Below, piece by piece: positions 10,327-20,742 of a stretch of 28,080 bases of DNA. The stretch lies in assembly GCA_009602735.1 (NCBI GenBank), contig WELA01004336.1, positions 188,399-216,478 on the forward strand, given 5' to 3'. Below the pieces are notes generated by a model. The model was given only the letters and a program-made list of their open reading frames with translations. It did not search any database and had not been told where the DNA came from. Source of the DNA: Mesotaenium endlicherianum (Eukaryota > Streptophyta > Zygnematophyceae > Zygnematales > Mesotaeniaceae). Numbering within the stretch: the first letter of the stretch is position 1; each line of letters starts with the position of its first letter. The position numbers and the translations under genes were made by a program.

Positions 10327-11484
10327 TGTCGCGACTGCTATCCACTTGACGGTGCCGCACGCGCAGCGCAAGTCACGGCCGTCCAGGTACGGGAAGTCAG
10401 CATTGACTCGCCGACCAAAGGACCGAGTTATCTCAGTCAGCGATCATGTCAAAGTCGTTATCACTGTCAAAGTGGTCACGACACGTCAAACCCACACCCA
10501 GGAATGGATGGGGATTTGGACAAAGTAGTCAGCCGAAAGACTGAGGGTATGGAACCAGCAAGTGCCCGGAAAGGTGCTGATCAATTGGCGATCTAAGCCA
10601 CGTACAGCAGGGATGTTGCAGAGGCATTGTGTGCCACCTCGGCCAAGATCCTCAGGTGACTAGTCACGGCTTGGGCGTTCATTTTGAATGTTGCCAGCCA
10701 GCCACATAGGCGTGAGTGCCAGCTGAAAGGCTAAGCGGTCACGCGCGGCAATCCCAGGGCATGCATGCATGATGACAACTTCTAAGCTGTGTGAGAGCTG
10801 TTGGGTAAGGACGGCATGCAAGCTAAGCGCTGTGACTAAGCACTGGCATTCTCGAGAGAGGATAATGTGTGGTGCCTGTGAAAGGCACGAGTCCTGCCTG
10901 AAGCTGCCTCATTCTTGCTTGCATCGTTGTCAAAGGAAGTTGAAGAAGCAGAAGGAGCGCAAAGAAGAAGGAGTTCCCAAGGCCATAGAAGAGCCGGGGC
11001 GCCACGCTTCTGCCGACGCTGGAAGATTTCTTCCTAAGTGTATCATAGAAAGGTTAGACCTCAGGAGTTCCCAAGAGAGGATCTCGTTGGTAGAAAGTAG
11101 AGAGCTGCAGAATAGAATATGTTAGGAGATTGGCACAAATTGGGGTCACACACCACAAGCGTGCGAGGGACACTTAAAATGGTGAGTGCTGTGTTAGTTT
11201 CCAAGTTCTCAGAAGTCTCAATCGTCGAATTGCCTATAGCAAGAGTAGTCTTAATAGGTAAAGCTCTCAGTGAAGAACTGAGTGAGCCCAGCCGAGCAGT
11301 GAAGAGATGTTAAGGCGCGGTGTTGAGTGAAGAGCTCAGACCAGGCCAGCATAGATGTGCAGTTTCAGAGTTTTGTAAGCTGTGACTTGTGGAAGTTAAG
11401 CGAAAGCCTTGAAGGGCGATTTTCTCTGAATCTGGCATTGCCTGTTAAGCTGCTTAGACGTGATTTCTGCAAACCACAAAACTT
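10327..11484 (+). repeat. 5' LTR of element A (inner boundary approximate)
   Basis: It starts TGTCGCGACTGC, identical to the terminus of the inverted copy at 9023, so this is a true integration end. Similarity to the left copy and to B's leader continues through GATTTCTGCAAACCACA (about 11484), a plausible CA end, but no primer-binding site with a clear tRNA match follows. The left copy and A stay alike for a further ~50 bp, so the exact end is uncertain. Confidence 0.55.
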
Positions 11485-11601
11485 GTTCATTCTATAATCC
11501 CTCAACTTGGGCGAAAGCCTGTGTGGAAGTAAAACACTTATGTCTTACTTCTGAGAACTTGTTGATTGGTTCAGGTGAACAAGAATTCCCAAGTCAGTTG
11601 A

Positions 11602-11848
11602 GGATTGAGGCCTGTGAAGGCTGCCGGTGTTCGACCTCGAAGGGGACTCGGAGAATGTCAACTGTATATGCGGTTGAGGAGTGGAAGACTCTACCACTCT
11701 GTGGAGCCTGCAGAAGGTTCTGATTCTAGCCAGAGTCCACGAGGAAGTGAGACGTTTGAGCATACTGACAACCGGTGGAGTGAGCTACCGCCAAGAGGCG
11801 AGTCTCGTCATATCTCCGCAAGCGGTGAGAATCTGAATAACACACGAG
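11602..11848 (+). pseudogene. element A gag, N-terminal fragment
   Basis: It reads PVKAAGVRPRRGLGE then YMRLRSGRLYHSVEP and SDSSQSPRGSE, matching the start of element B's Gag residue for residue with few changes. Directly upstream, TGA at 11599-11601 replaces B's Trp codon, so the frame is already broken or Gag starts later, for instance at the Met of MRLRSGR. The fragment stops where the DNA element at 11849 is inserted, and the reading resumes at 15073 with AFAPDLG's equivalent. Gag forms the virus-like particle; this copy cannot. Confidence 0.8.
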
Positions 11849-12289
11849 GGTTACGCCGTACGCCGTACAGGCCAAGCTTCGTACGCTTATTTAAGCGTAC
11901 TGAGTCGGTTCGCCCGTACTAAGCGTACGAGTAAAATTTCACGCATGCGCGCTGCCCGAATCAAGTCCAATGCCGTCGAATATTTTCCCGTCGACTTGTT
12001 TCGCTCGTGAGTTTAAGAAACGCGTCGATTGACGGGATCAAAAATGTACAGGTCTGTGTGTCAGGTTTTTGCAGCAATAACGGGTACTGTGAATTTTTGC
12101 AAAACTCGATCGCCGATGTTTTGGCTTTAGCCAATATTTTGGCAGGCAGCGGCAACGTTGCTCGCTTCAGTGCAGTTGCACAGTTCTTCACTGCACAACC
12201 CCCATCAACTCGAACTTTGCAACCATGGACATATGTGCAGCCGCAACCATGTCCGTCCTAGGTTTGTTTAGTTTGTCTTGCAACACTGT

Positions 12290-13810
12290 CTCTCTTTTTC
12301 GTCCCATCCCCCCATCTCAGTGCACTTATGCTCTTTCCCGCTTTCTCCCCCATTCTCCCCCTCTCCTCTCCCTCTTCTCTCCCTCTCTTATCTAAAAAAC
12401 TCTCCCTTTCTGTGTGCTTGCGACAGCTGCTATGTATCAGGCAGCTGTTGCCATGTGTCGAGGTGTTGTCAGGGCTGGTGTTTCAGAATTATCTTGCTTG
12501 TTTTGCTTGAGAGCTGCCAAGGACGAGGAGAGGAGAGAGAGCCAAGGTTGCCTAGGTTTTGCCGGCAGGGGCATACTGGGTTGCAGCTCATGATTGGACT
12601 GGCTGTAGTTCTTACCCCGGGCTAGGTTGTAGCATCCCATACTGCCCTGGGCTGGCTAGCTGTGGCTCGCTGTTGGGTTGCAGATCAAGGCTGGGCCGGC
12701 GGTAGCTTTGCCCTTGGCCTTACCCCCGGGCTGGCGACTCATCCCTGGACTGGCTGGGTTGTAGCTCGTCCCTGCTTCTGCTAATCTCTCGCCTCCTCTC
12801 CTTGCTCTTCGTCCTGCTGAACCTCTGAACCTCCTGCTGCACCTCTTCCTTCTCCTCCTCCTGCACCTGCTTTTGCTCCTGTACCTCCTCTATGGTCACA
12901 TCTCCTCCTGCTCCTGCACCTCCTCCTTCCCTTGCTGCCCCTCCTACTCCTTAAAAGGGGAAGGAGAAAGAAAGGGGGGCTCCTTGGACGGCCTGCATGG
13001 GCTATCTTGCTCCCAAACATATCCCCTGAGCAGCTGGCACGTGGCGGGCTGGCTAGTTGGCTGGCTGCATCAGGTGGTGCATGTAGTGTGCACGACGACA
13101 ACGGCCATCGAGTTTAGCACAATAGTGGCCAGGCTGAGAGAGCACGCCTTCCTCAATCCCCAGGTATGAGACCCCGTGCCCTCTCTCTCTCTCTCATCCC
13201 TTCACGTGTGCTTGCGTTGCGGGATCCCGCTGGGTGGAGTCATGCCTCTTGCTTCCATGGGCAAGGGGGTGTTGGCTGTGTGAAGGTTGTGCGCGGGTAT
13301 CCGACAAGAGCAGCGGCACCCGCCCTAGCCGGGTGTGCGAAGGGTGGCACGCACACTCACGCTTGCATCCCTGAAGGCGCGTGGCTGTGTGCGCGTGTGT
13401 CGACTGGCACACGCGCACGCATGCACACTTCTGTTTGCTGGTGAAGTGGAGGAGGGGAACAACCATGGGATCGTGTGTTTGCGTGCCCCCCCTGTAGGCG
13501 CGTGAGTTGTTGTGGGTGTTTGTGTGCTGTCCTCATTTATTTTTGCGTGCATGAGAGTGCAAGGGCTGTTGCGGGGGAGAANTCTCTCTCTCTCTCTCTC
13601 TCATGTGTGCGCGCTGTCAGCTGCTGCCATATGTCAAAGGGTCGTTGGGGCTGCAGCAGCAACATGCTTGTCACACTCTCTCTCCTTGTCCTTACTTCTC
13701 TCCCGCTCTCCCCTCTTTCCCACTCTTACTCTTCCTCTCTTCTCTTGACATCTCTTTCCTCTTTCTCTCTCCCTCTTTGTATGTGCTCTCGGGCTTTGTA
13801 GCTCTTGTTT
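12290..13810 (+). repeat. pyrimidine-rich microsatellite block inside the TIR element
   Basis: Long CT-rich runs occur (12300-12400, 12780-12945, 13175-13195, 13583-13602, 13675-13790), including an uninterrupted CT run at 13583 next to the single undetermined base N at 13582. The composition (CT, TGCG) resembles the LOV-gene intron rather than the AT-rich flanks of the element, supporting an origin in captured host gene DNA. Confidence 0.7.
13074..13163 (+). pseudogene. captured exon resembling DNA gyrase subunit B (GyrB/ParE ATPase half)
   Basis: A 90-base open segment lies between a CAG acceptor (13071-13073) and a CAG|GTATGAG donor (13163/13164) and reads TTTTAIEFSTIVARLREHA then FLNPQ. 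GyrB proteins have F...T...F....A.RLRELAFLNP at the end of the GHKL ATPase domain, and plant organellar GyrB reads very similarly from memory. Cys replaces the usual Phe before TTT, and His replaces Leu in REL. The exon sits inside a transposable element with intron-like sequence on both sides, so it looks captured (Pack-TIR) rather than part of a gene in place. No neighbouring gyrase exon was recognised. The match is short, hence moderate confidence. Confidence 0.55.
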
Positions 13811-14729
13811 TCCTTTAAATTGACGATGTGAACTCGATGTGGATTGCATGTGTTTGTTTATGCAGGCAAAAAGAGGTATATGAGAGGTCTCAAGGCATTC
13901 TTACAAGTTGGTTACTTCACTTGTTGCGAAGCTATTAGCTCATGAAATTTAGCATTTAGGCTGGACCTGGTTTGTCATGCTTGTAAGATAGAGTTATGAA
14001 AGATTTGGCGCAATGTATTTTTTATAGGTGGCTATGAAGGTACAGTATTGAGGTTTTAAGACTTTAATTTAATTCAAGATTGGATCAATGTTTGTATTAA
14101 TATATTCAATATACTAAATATATGATTTATAATGGAGGCTCCAAAATTGACAAGCACGCAAATTGCCACCTTTATTTATGAGGTAAAAACCACCTCGAAA
14201 AAGGCCAAGTAAAACCAACCGACTATGAAAAGTGGACAACCAACTCTAGTAAGGTGGGTAAACGCATGCTTGTTAAATGGTTAGATCCTCTTTACACTTC
14301 TTCATTGAAGCGTATTGTACTCAATTAAGAATCAGAGTTACTTCTAAGCCTTCTCATTGAAATGATAGCCTACATAAGTACTAAAAAGAGCCTTTGCTAA
14401 GCGGCCCTCCCAGTGTTCTCCAACACGTTTTTCGCTGAGGCTCTACTGCGCAGTTTATCTCTGAGAGGCAATTATAGGTACTTCGCAATTCTTACATGTT
14501 TGATGATTATGAGTGCTTCTAATTTTTTATGCAGACCTCATTAATTTTAAAATAGAATTTCATAATATCTTACACTTTATGTTAAGTAATAAGTTCGTTA
14601 ACAAGTACATCAAAGAAGGTCTGCTGAGCGGCCTTCCCACTTCAACTATCCCATTATTATTTTTATATGATTAACTGAACTCCCGACTCCCGAATCATTA
14701 TCTATGGCAGTTTGGTTAGGCTCCATCCT

Positions 14730-14765
14730 TTGCAACCGGTGGCGGTGGTTCAAACCCGTCAGCTT
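14730..14765 (+). other. tRNA-like segment with B-box candidate
   Basis: GGCAGTTTGGTTAGGCTCC followed about 25 bases later by GGTTCAAACCC resembles the A/D-arm and B-box/T-arm of a tRNA or tRNA-derived SINE head. Acceptor and anticodon stems do not form properly, so it is not a tRNA gene. It may be a remnant promoter of a SINE inside the TIR element. Confidence 0.2.
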
Positions 14766-15072
14766 TCGCCGGATGTCCAGAAAGAAGACCAGTACATTTT
14801 CACGATTTTTCACTGCAAAGCGGGCAGCACAAACTTCCGGAAGCATCCAAAAAAAGAGACTAGCCATTTTGAACTAGAAAAAGGACTTACACGACGTAAT
14901 TCTTTTACACATGTGACCGACATGGAACGTCGACGTCGTAGCTATTTCACGTCGACGCCGTCATGACGTTAGCGTACTAGGCAAATTAAGCGAACTAGTC
15001 CATTTTTTTGAACCCCGATCTAAGCGAACTAGCGTATTAGTCGAACTAAGCGTACAAGCGTACGGCGTAACC

Positions 15073-16110
15073 TTGCACGAGCCTTTGCACCTGATTTGGG
15101 CAAAGAGCAAGACATGTGGGGAAGAGTCAGTGAGTCCTGGTCACCGTTCAAAATGGCCGGTGATGATCGGGATGAAAATCCTAAGTTCAAGCTGTCTGCA
15201 AAGTGTTTTAGCGGACAAACCAGCGGAAACGGCCTTACTCTCGAAGAGTTTGATGAGATCTATTGGGCAGAATTCTTTGAGAAGATTCGGAAGGATTCTT
15301 CTTATACGCAATCTGTCGCATTTATAGGCTTGGTTCAGTACTTGGACAAGGATGCCCTGCTTCATTCCGGAAGGATGAGGATCTCACCCAGGAATGGGCA
15401 TTTGCAGAACAGAATAGGGCAAGGGATTTGAAAATCCAGAAAGAGGCTGCGAAAGCCCGAATGTCTGCTTTATCTTCAGGAAGAACAGTGACAACTGCAC
15501 CTGTTGAGAGCATAGACTTAGCTGCACTGACACAAGAATTAACAGAGACCATGAGGCAACTCACTGAGGGTCAGCAAAGGGCTGCTACTCAGAGCGATGA
15601 TGCTGGCTCTGTCACAGAGTTGCGGAAAGTGTGTGCAGAACTGTCTAAAAAGATTGCTAATGCTCAGGAACGAGTAACACACAGAGCAGCACCTCTCCAT
15701 GGTCAGCAAGGCGATAGCGCCACGACAGAGGCAAGCCATGTGCAAGCCTTGGCTAGCTGTCGTAAGGATATGGAGGCTGGGGATGACCAGCTAGACCCCA
15801 AGCATTGTCTGCGCCGTTTCTTTAAGTTGCTTGAAGCACGATTCTCGAAGGATCGCAGTCTTAAGGGGCACCGTTATGTGCATTTTGTCCGTCAAAAGAA
15901 CGAGACAGTCATGGAGGTTAATTCCAGATTGGTAGACCTCGCCAGAAAGGCAAAAATATACGAGCCCAGAATAGTGGCTGACAATTTTCTGTTGTGCTTG
16001 GGCAAGGAAACAGATCGTGAAGTCAGGCCACATCTGTTTGCCAAGCACGGGATTGACAGGGACATCGACGAGGCGGCTGAAATAGCACGCAATGTCGAAG
16101 AAGGTAAAGT
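15073..16110 (+). pseudogene. element A gag, capsid part
   Basis: It continues the gag interrupted at 11848. Blocks shared with B include DENPKFKLS, FDEIYWA.FFEKIRKDSSYT, QKEAAKAR.SALS and VHFVRQKNETVMEV.SRLVDLA. The latter part is the Ty3-type capsid (Retrotrans_gag-like) region. About 10 bases are missing near 15360 relative to B, causing a frameshift; the frame is recovered from about 15428. It ends at EEGK where B's Gag goes on to WYKEASKT and the zinc knuckles. Here the frame passes straight into RT, so zinc knuckles and protease are absent. Confidence 0.85.
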
Positions 16111-17090
16111 GCTGGAGGGGCTAGATTTTGCAAAACCATACATTGATGACGTGGTGGTGTTCAGCAAGTCCATAGAGGAGCACCTTGAGCACTTGGAACA
16201 AGTGTTCCAGCGCCTGGAGAGATTCCAGATGACGCTGCACCCTGGAAAGTGCAAATTTTTCGAGGCACATGTGCCTTATTTAAGACATGAGATTGAAACA
16301 ATGCTATGTCCCCTCAGGCCGTAAAAACTGAAGCCATTTACAAAAAACCTGCACCAGCGAACGTGTCTAAGCTGAAAGCCTTGTTAGGACTAAGCGGATA
16401 CAGTTGTAAATTTGCGAAGAACTATAGCAAAATTGCTAAACCCTTGACAAAACTCCTGAAAAAGGACTTACCTTTTGTGTGGACGGAAGCCCAAGAGAAG
16501 GCCATGAACGAGCTCAAGGAGCGGCTGGTAACAGCCCCAGTGTTGCAAACGTCTGACTACTCCAAGCCGTTCAGTCTACACACTGACTGGAGTCGTGTGG
16601 GAATCGGTGCAGTACTCACTCAGGCCGCAAGTCCTAAAGAGGAGTACGTCATTGCCTATGCCTCGCGCTCTAACAACCGAGCGGGAGCAACTACTCGTCC
16701 TACAAAGGAGAGCTGCTGGCAGTGGTTTGGGCTGTCGCACATTTCAGAGAGTATACATGGGGAAGATCCTTCACGCTGATCACAGATCACTGGCCATTAC
16801 TCTGGCTGATGAAGAATGGAGATCTCACTGGTAAATTGGCTCGCTGGGCTCTTAAGCTCCAGGAGTACCAGATGATAGTTATACATCGAGCAGGTATACT
16901 CAACAATGACGCCGATGGACTCAACAGGAACCCAGACCCATCCGCAAACGACAGAACGGGAGCCCGAGAAGACGAGGATCCGAGCAGCCCAGCAGAATTG
17001 GCAGCCTGCCTGGCCGAAATGGCTAGAATGGTAGCGTCAGGAGAAGCTGAGCCTCTACCCCTGTTCAGTCCAGAGATCTGGATAGATTAA
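16105..17090 (+). pseudogene. element A partial reverse transcriptase and RNase H
   Basis: It starts within RT at VLEGLDFAKPYIDDVVVFSK; the YIDD active-site box is at 16139-16150, but the fingers and first catalytic Asp are gone. KALLGLSGY then leads to RNase H: LHTDWSRVGIGAVLTQ, YASRSNN, FTLITDH.PLLWLM. Compared with element B, one base is missing near 16310 and another near 16690, each shifting the frame. TAA at 17088-17090 stands where B has CAA (Gln) in DQATMHWLK. The truncated polymerase would be inactive. Confidence 0.88.
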
Positions 17091-18151
17091 GCCACTATGC
17101 ATTGGCTGAAGACGGGAGTCCACATGGAAGGATTATCAGTGAAAGAAAAAGACCAGGTGAGTCATCGAGCTAATCGGTTTTGTTGGAAACGCAATAACCT
17201 CTTCAAGATTGAAGAAACTGGTCAGGAGAAGTTGGTGCCAGAACCCACCAAAAGGCGAGCTCTGGTGCAGGAAATGCACAAGAATACTGGACACTATGGT
17301 GTCAAGAAGACATATAGTCTTCTGGAGCTGTCTAGCTGGTGGAGGGGCATGAAGCAGCAGTGTGAGGATGTGGTCAAGGCCTGCAAAAGCTGCGATCGCG
17401 TTAAGGCTGGTTTCACGCAGCAACACCCACACCTGCAACCTCTGCCAATCATGGGCCTAGGCTACCGCTGGAGCTGCGATCTCGTAGGAGAACTATTGCT
17501 GTCCAAGCGAGGTAACAAGTACATTATGGTCATGATTGAGCATTTCTCTAAGTGGATAGAGGTTGTACCTCTTATTGCTAAGGAAAGCTTGGGGACCGCG
17601 GAAGCGCTTCTCAACGGTGTGATTGTACGTCATGGAGCTCCAGCAGAATTGCTGACAGACCAAGGGTCTGAGTTCCAAGGATCTTCTTAGAAACTCTTGG
17701 ACAGATGCTTCATTGACCATCGCACTACATCAAGAGATCACCCACAGGCGGATGGTCTAGCAGAACGGATGGTGCGAACCATAAAGTCTGCTTTGCGCAA
17801 ATTTTGCCTTGAGCATGACAAGCGTGATTGGGATCTGGCCCTGCCATGGCTGGTTAAGGGTTACGGATTTAGCAAGCAAGCTGCTTTGGCGAATTACTCG
17901 CCTTATCAAATTCTGTTTGGCAGAATTCCAGTTGTGCCCAGCAGCATCAAGCAGGAGATTGAGCAGGTGAAAGACCTGGACAACCCTGATGAATTGCTAA
18001 AGGTCACGTTACGCCGCAAGGTGTTATTCGAGCACATGATGCCTGCTGCCCTAGACAATTTGAAAATTGCACAGAAAAGAGACACGCAGCGTTCCGCTAG
18101 GACGCGAGATGGGAGCTACCGCCTGCAAATGACGCAGATCCAGGAAGGAGG
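17091..18151 (+). pseudogene. element A integrase (catalytic triad present, interrupted)
   Basis: The zinc-binding region reads HKNTGHYGVKK and later CKSC (HHCC type). The catalytic core keeps all three acids: Asp in WSCDLVGE (17478-17480), Asp in LLTDQGSEF (17658-17660) and Glu in DGLAERM (17763-17765). TAG at 17688-17690 interrupts the core. The C-terminal part runs past AALDNLKI to QKRDTQRSARTRDG, about 26 residues further than element B, and ends at 18151 without a chromodomain or LTR. Ty3 integrases insert the cDNA into the genome; this copy is not functional. Confidence 0.88.
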
Positions 18152-18152
18152 A
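18075..18152. other. tail-to-tail junction of elements A and B
   Basis: Plus-strand element A runs to GAAGGAGG at 18151, and AATTTTCAGATTGTCC from 18152 is the complement of element B's codons for DNLKI. The same codons in A end at about 18074, so about 77 bases of A alone separate two long inverted arms. No target duplication or LTR lies at the junction. Confidence 0.9.
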
Positions 18153-18836
18153 ATTTTCAGATTGTCCAATGCAGCCGGCATCATGCGCTCAAATAACGCC
18201 TTACGGCGTACCATCACCTTTAACAATTCCTCAGGGCTGTCTAGGTCTTTCACCTGTTCAATCTCCTGCTTGATGCTGCTAGGCACTACTGGACTTCTGC
18301 CAAACAGTATCTGATATGGCAAGTAATTTGCCAAGGCAGCCTGCTTGCTAAATCTGTAACCCATAACCAGCCATGGCAGGGCCAGACCCTAGTCACGCTT
18401 GTCATGCTCGAGGCAAAACTTGCGCAAAGCAGATTTAACGGTTTGCACCATCCTTTCTGCCAGACCATCTGCTTGCGGATGATCTCTAGACGTAGTGCGA
18501 TGATTGATGAAGCATCTGAAAGGACCCTTGGAACTCAGGCCCTTGGTCTGTCAGCACTTCTGCTGGAGCTCCATGACGCACAATCACACCATTGAGGAGC
18601 GCTTCCGCGGTCCCTAGACTCTCCTTAGCAGTCAGAGGCACGACCTCTATCCACTTAGAGAAATGCTCAATCATGACCATGATATACTTGTTACCTCGCT
18701 TAGGCAGCGGTAGCTCACCCCCGAGATCGCAGCTCCAGCGGTAGCCTAGGCCCACGATCGGCAAAGGTTGCAAGTGTGGATGTTGCTGGGTAAAACCAGC
18801 CTTGATGTAAACTTGACGCGATCGCAGCTTTGGCAA
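18152..18836 (-). pseudogene. element B integrase, core and C-terminal part
   Basis: The core reads FTQQHPHLQPLPI, WSCDLGGEL, EHFSKWIEVVPL, HGAPAEVLTDQGPEF and, in another frame, DHPQADGLAERM. Relative to element A there is an extra TTTACATCAAG after CDRVK (near 18800) and about 16 bases are missing after EFQGS (near 18520); both break the frame. TAG at 18389-18391 replaces the Trp codon that A has in KRDWDLALPW. The sequence stops at AALDNLKI (18152) where element A abuts it. Confidence 0.85.
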
Positions 18837-20130
18837 GCCTTGATCACATCTTCACACTGCTGCTTCATGCCCCTCCACCAGTAAGACAGTTCTAAAAGAC
18901 TATACGTCTTCTTGACACCATAGTGTCCAGTGTTCTTATGCATTTCCTGCACAAGAGCTCGTCTCCTGGTGGGTTCTGGCACTAACTTCTCCTGACCAGT
19001 TTCTTCCATTTTGAAGAGGTTGTTGCGTTTCCAGCAAAACCTTTTAGCTCGATGGCTTACCTGGTCCTTCTCCTTCACTGATAGTCCTTCCAAGTGAATT
19101 CCCGTCTTCAGCCAGTGCATAGTAGCTTGATCTTTCCTGATCTCTGGACTGAACAGAAGTAGAGGCTCAGCTTCACCTGATGCTACCATTCCAGCCATTT
19201 CGGCTGGGCAGGCCACCAACTCTGCTGGGCTGCTCGGATCTTCGTCCTCTCGAGCTCCTGTTCTGTCATCGGAAGATGGGTCTGGGTTCCTGCTGAGTCC
19301 ATCGGCGCCGTTGTTGAGCACTCCTGCTCTGTGTACCACCGTCATTTGGTACTTTTGCAGCTTAAGAGCCCAGCGAGCCAACTTACCAGTGAGGTCTCCA
19401 TTCTTCATCAGCCATAGTAATGGCGAGTGATCCGTGATCAACGTGAAGGGTCTTCCCCACAGATATTCTCTGAAGTGTGTGATAGCCCAAACCACTGCCA
19501 GCAGCTCTCCTTCGTAGGACGAGTAGTTGCTCTCCGCTTGATTGTTAGAGCGTGAGGCATAGGCAATGACATACTCCTCTCTAGGGCTTGCGGCCTGAGT
19601 GAGCACTGCGCCAATTCCCACACGACTCCAGTCAGTGTGCAGATTGAACGGCTTAGAGTAGTCAGGCGTTCGCAAGACTGGGGCTGTTACCAGCCGCTCC
19701 TTAAGCTCGTTCATAGCATTCTCTTGAGTTTTTGTCCACACAAAAGGCACATCCTTTTTCAGGAGTTCCGTCAGGAGTTTAGCAATTCTGCTATAATCCT
19801 TCACAAACTTACGATAGTATCCGCTTAGCCCTAACAGAGCTTTCAGCTTAGACACATTCGCAGGTGCAGGTATCTTGTAAATGGCCTCAGTCTTCACAGC
19901 CTGAGGGGACATAGCATTGTTCCCAATCTCATGTCCTAGGTAAGGCACGTGTGCCTCAAAGAATCTGCACTTTCCAAGATGCAGCTTCATCTAGAATTTC
20001 TCCAGGCGGTGGAACACTTGTTCCAAGTGCTCGAGGTGCTCCTCTATGGACTTGCTGAATACTACCACATCGTCAATGTATGGTTTAGCAAAATCCATCC
20101 CCTCCAGCACACTTTATCCATAGTCCTCTA
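18830..20130 (-). pseudogene. element B RT palm/thumb, RNase H and integrase N-terminus
   Basis: YIDD lies at 20069-20080 but out of frame with the upstream RT, because two extra bases follow DKV near 20110. TAG at 19991-19993 stands where element A has CAG (Gln) in ERFQM. From 19990 the frame is open for 414 codons: RT thumb (KALLGLSGYYRKFVKDYS), RNase H (LHTDWSRVGIGAVLTQ, YSSYEGELLAVVWAITHFRE, FTLITDHSPLLWLM), then the integrase zinc region (HKNTGHYGVKK, CQSC). RNase H would remove the RNA template after first-strand synthesis. This is the longest undamaged pol stretch in the window. Confidence 0.88.
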
Positions 20131-20742
20131 AAATATGGCTGGGGCATTTTTCAGCCCAAATGGCATTACTGTCCATTGCCAAAGTTCCCTTTGAGCCCAG
20201 AAAGCGGTTTTACCTCGATCTTCTGTTTTCACAGGGATCTGGTTGAGGTCTTGGCGCAGATCGATGATGCTGAACACCTTTCCGGTGGTGGCAATTGCAA
20301 AGATCCGCTTCGGTGTAGGCATCACGTAGCTGTCTGGCTCCGTGTAGAGATTCAGCTGCCTGTAATCTCCACACATGCGAGTGGCAGTGTAATTGCCGAC
20401 CTCGTCCTTTTTAGCGACTACTACTGTGGGAGCCCCATGCACTGAGGTAGATTTTTCAATCATGCGGAGCTTATGCAGCTCTTCGCAAGTTTTCTCCACA
20501 CAGTCCCACTTTGTCTGACTGAGCTTATGCGGCCCAAGTCTGACTGGGTTACCAGTAGTTAGTGTGATTTCACACACACTGGCAGTGGTTCTACCAATCT
20601 CCTCTTTAGTAAAAGCAAACTTCTTGCGGTGTTTCTTCAGCATCCTTTCTACTTGTGCTTTCTGCTGGGCTAAGACCATTTTCCCAATGGCAAAAGTCTC
20701 AATTTCAGGTTGCTTCTCCCCAACAAAGGCATCCAGTAGTTG
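20131..20742 (-). pseudogene. element B reverse transcriptase, N-terminal half
   Basis: The ordered RT blocks are all present: HGAPTVVVAKK, RMCGDYRQLN, VFSIIDLRQDLNQIPV (first catalytic Asp in IIDL), KTAFWAQ and MPFGLKNAPAIF. TAG at 20128-20130 follows AIF, where Ty3 RTs have Gln (usual text APATFQR). The block is downstream of the unrecognised linker with two TAG codons between (20869 and 20743). In Ty3 elements RT copies the RNA into cDNA inside the particle. Confidence 0.88.

Larger units (their letters stand above)
11849..15072. mobile_element. non-autonomous TIR DNA element inside element A's gag
   Basis: The ends are inverted: GGTTACGCCGTACG at 11849 and CGTACGGCGTAACC ending at 15072, with similarity decaying beyond 14 bp. 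CACGAG flanks both sides (11843-11848 and 15076-15081). Taking nine flanking bases each side, six of nine agree, which would suit a Mutator-like (MULE) duplication that has decayed. Subterminal AAGCGTAC/AAGCGAAC motifs repeat near both ends, including a hairpin at 11881-11900, as expected for transposase-binding sites. The gag frame on both sides proves the insertion. No transposase was recognised. It carries an apparent gyrase B exon at 13074. Confidence 0.85.
10327..18151 (+). mobile_element. element A: truncated, decayed Ty3/gypsy retrotransposon
   Basis: Order on the plus strand: LTR/leader (10327 to about 11.5 kb), gag start (to 11848), an inserted 3.2-kb DNA element (11849-15072), rest of gag (15073-16110), a fused partial reverse transcriptase, RNase H and integrase, then an abrupt end at 18151 where element B starts on the other strand. 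RT-RNaseH-IN order makes it Ty3/gypsy rather than copia. It lacks protease, methyltransferase and most of RT, has no 3' LTR, and carries frameshifts (near 15360, 16310 and 16690) and stops (11599, 17088, 17688). It cannot transpose by itself. Confidence 0.88.

Noticed and set aside
12007..12261. Host gene exon near the left end of the TIR element
   Set aside because: The 84-residue translation has no recognisable motif and no convincing splice boundaries.
14700..14780. A tRNA gene
   Set aside because: D-arm and T-arm like texts are present, but acceptor and anticodon stems do not pair and the anticodon loop would be too long.
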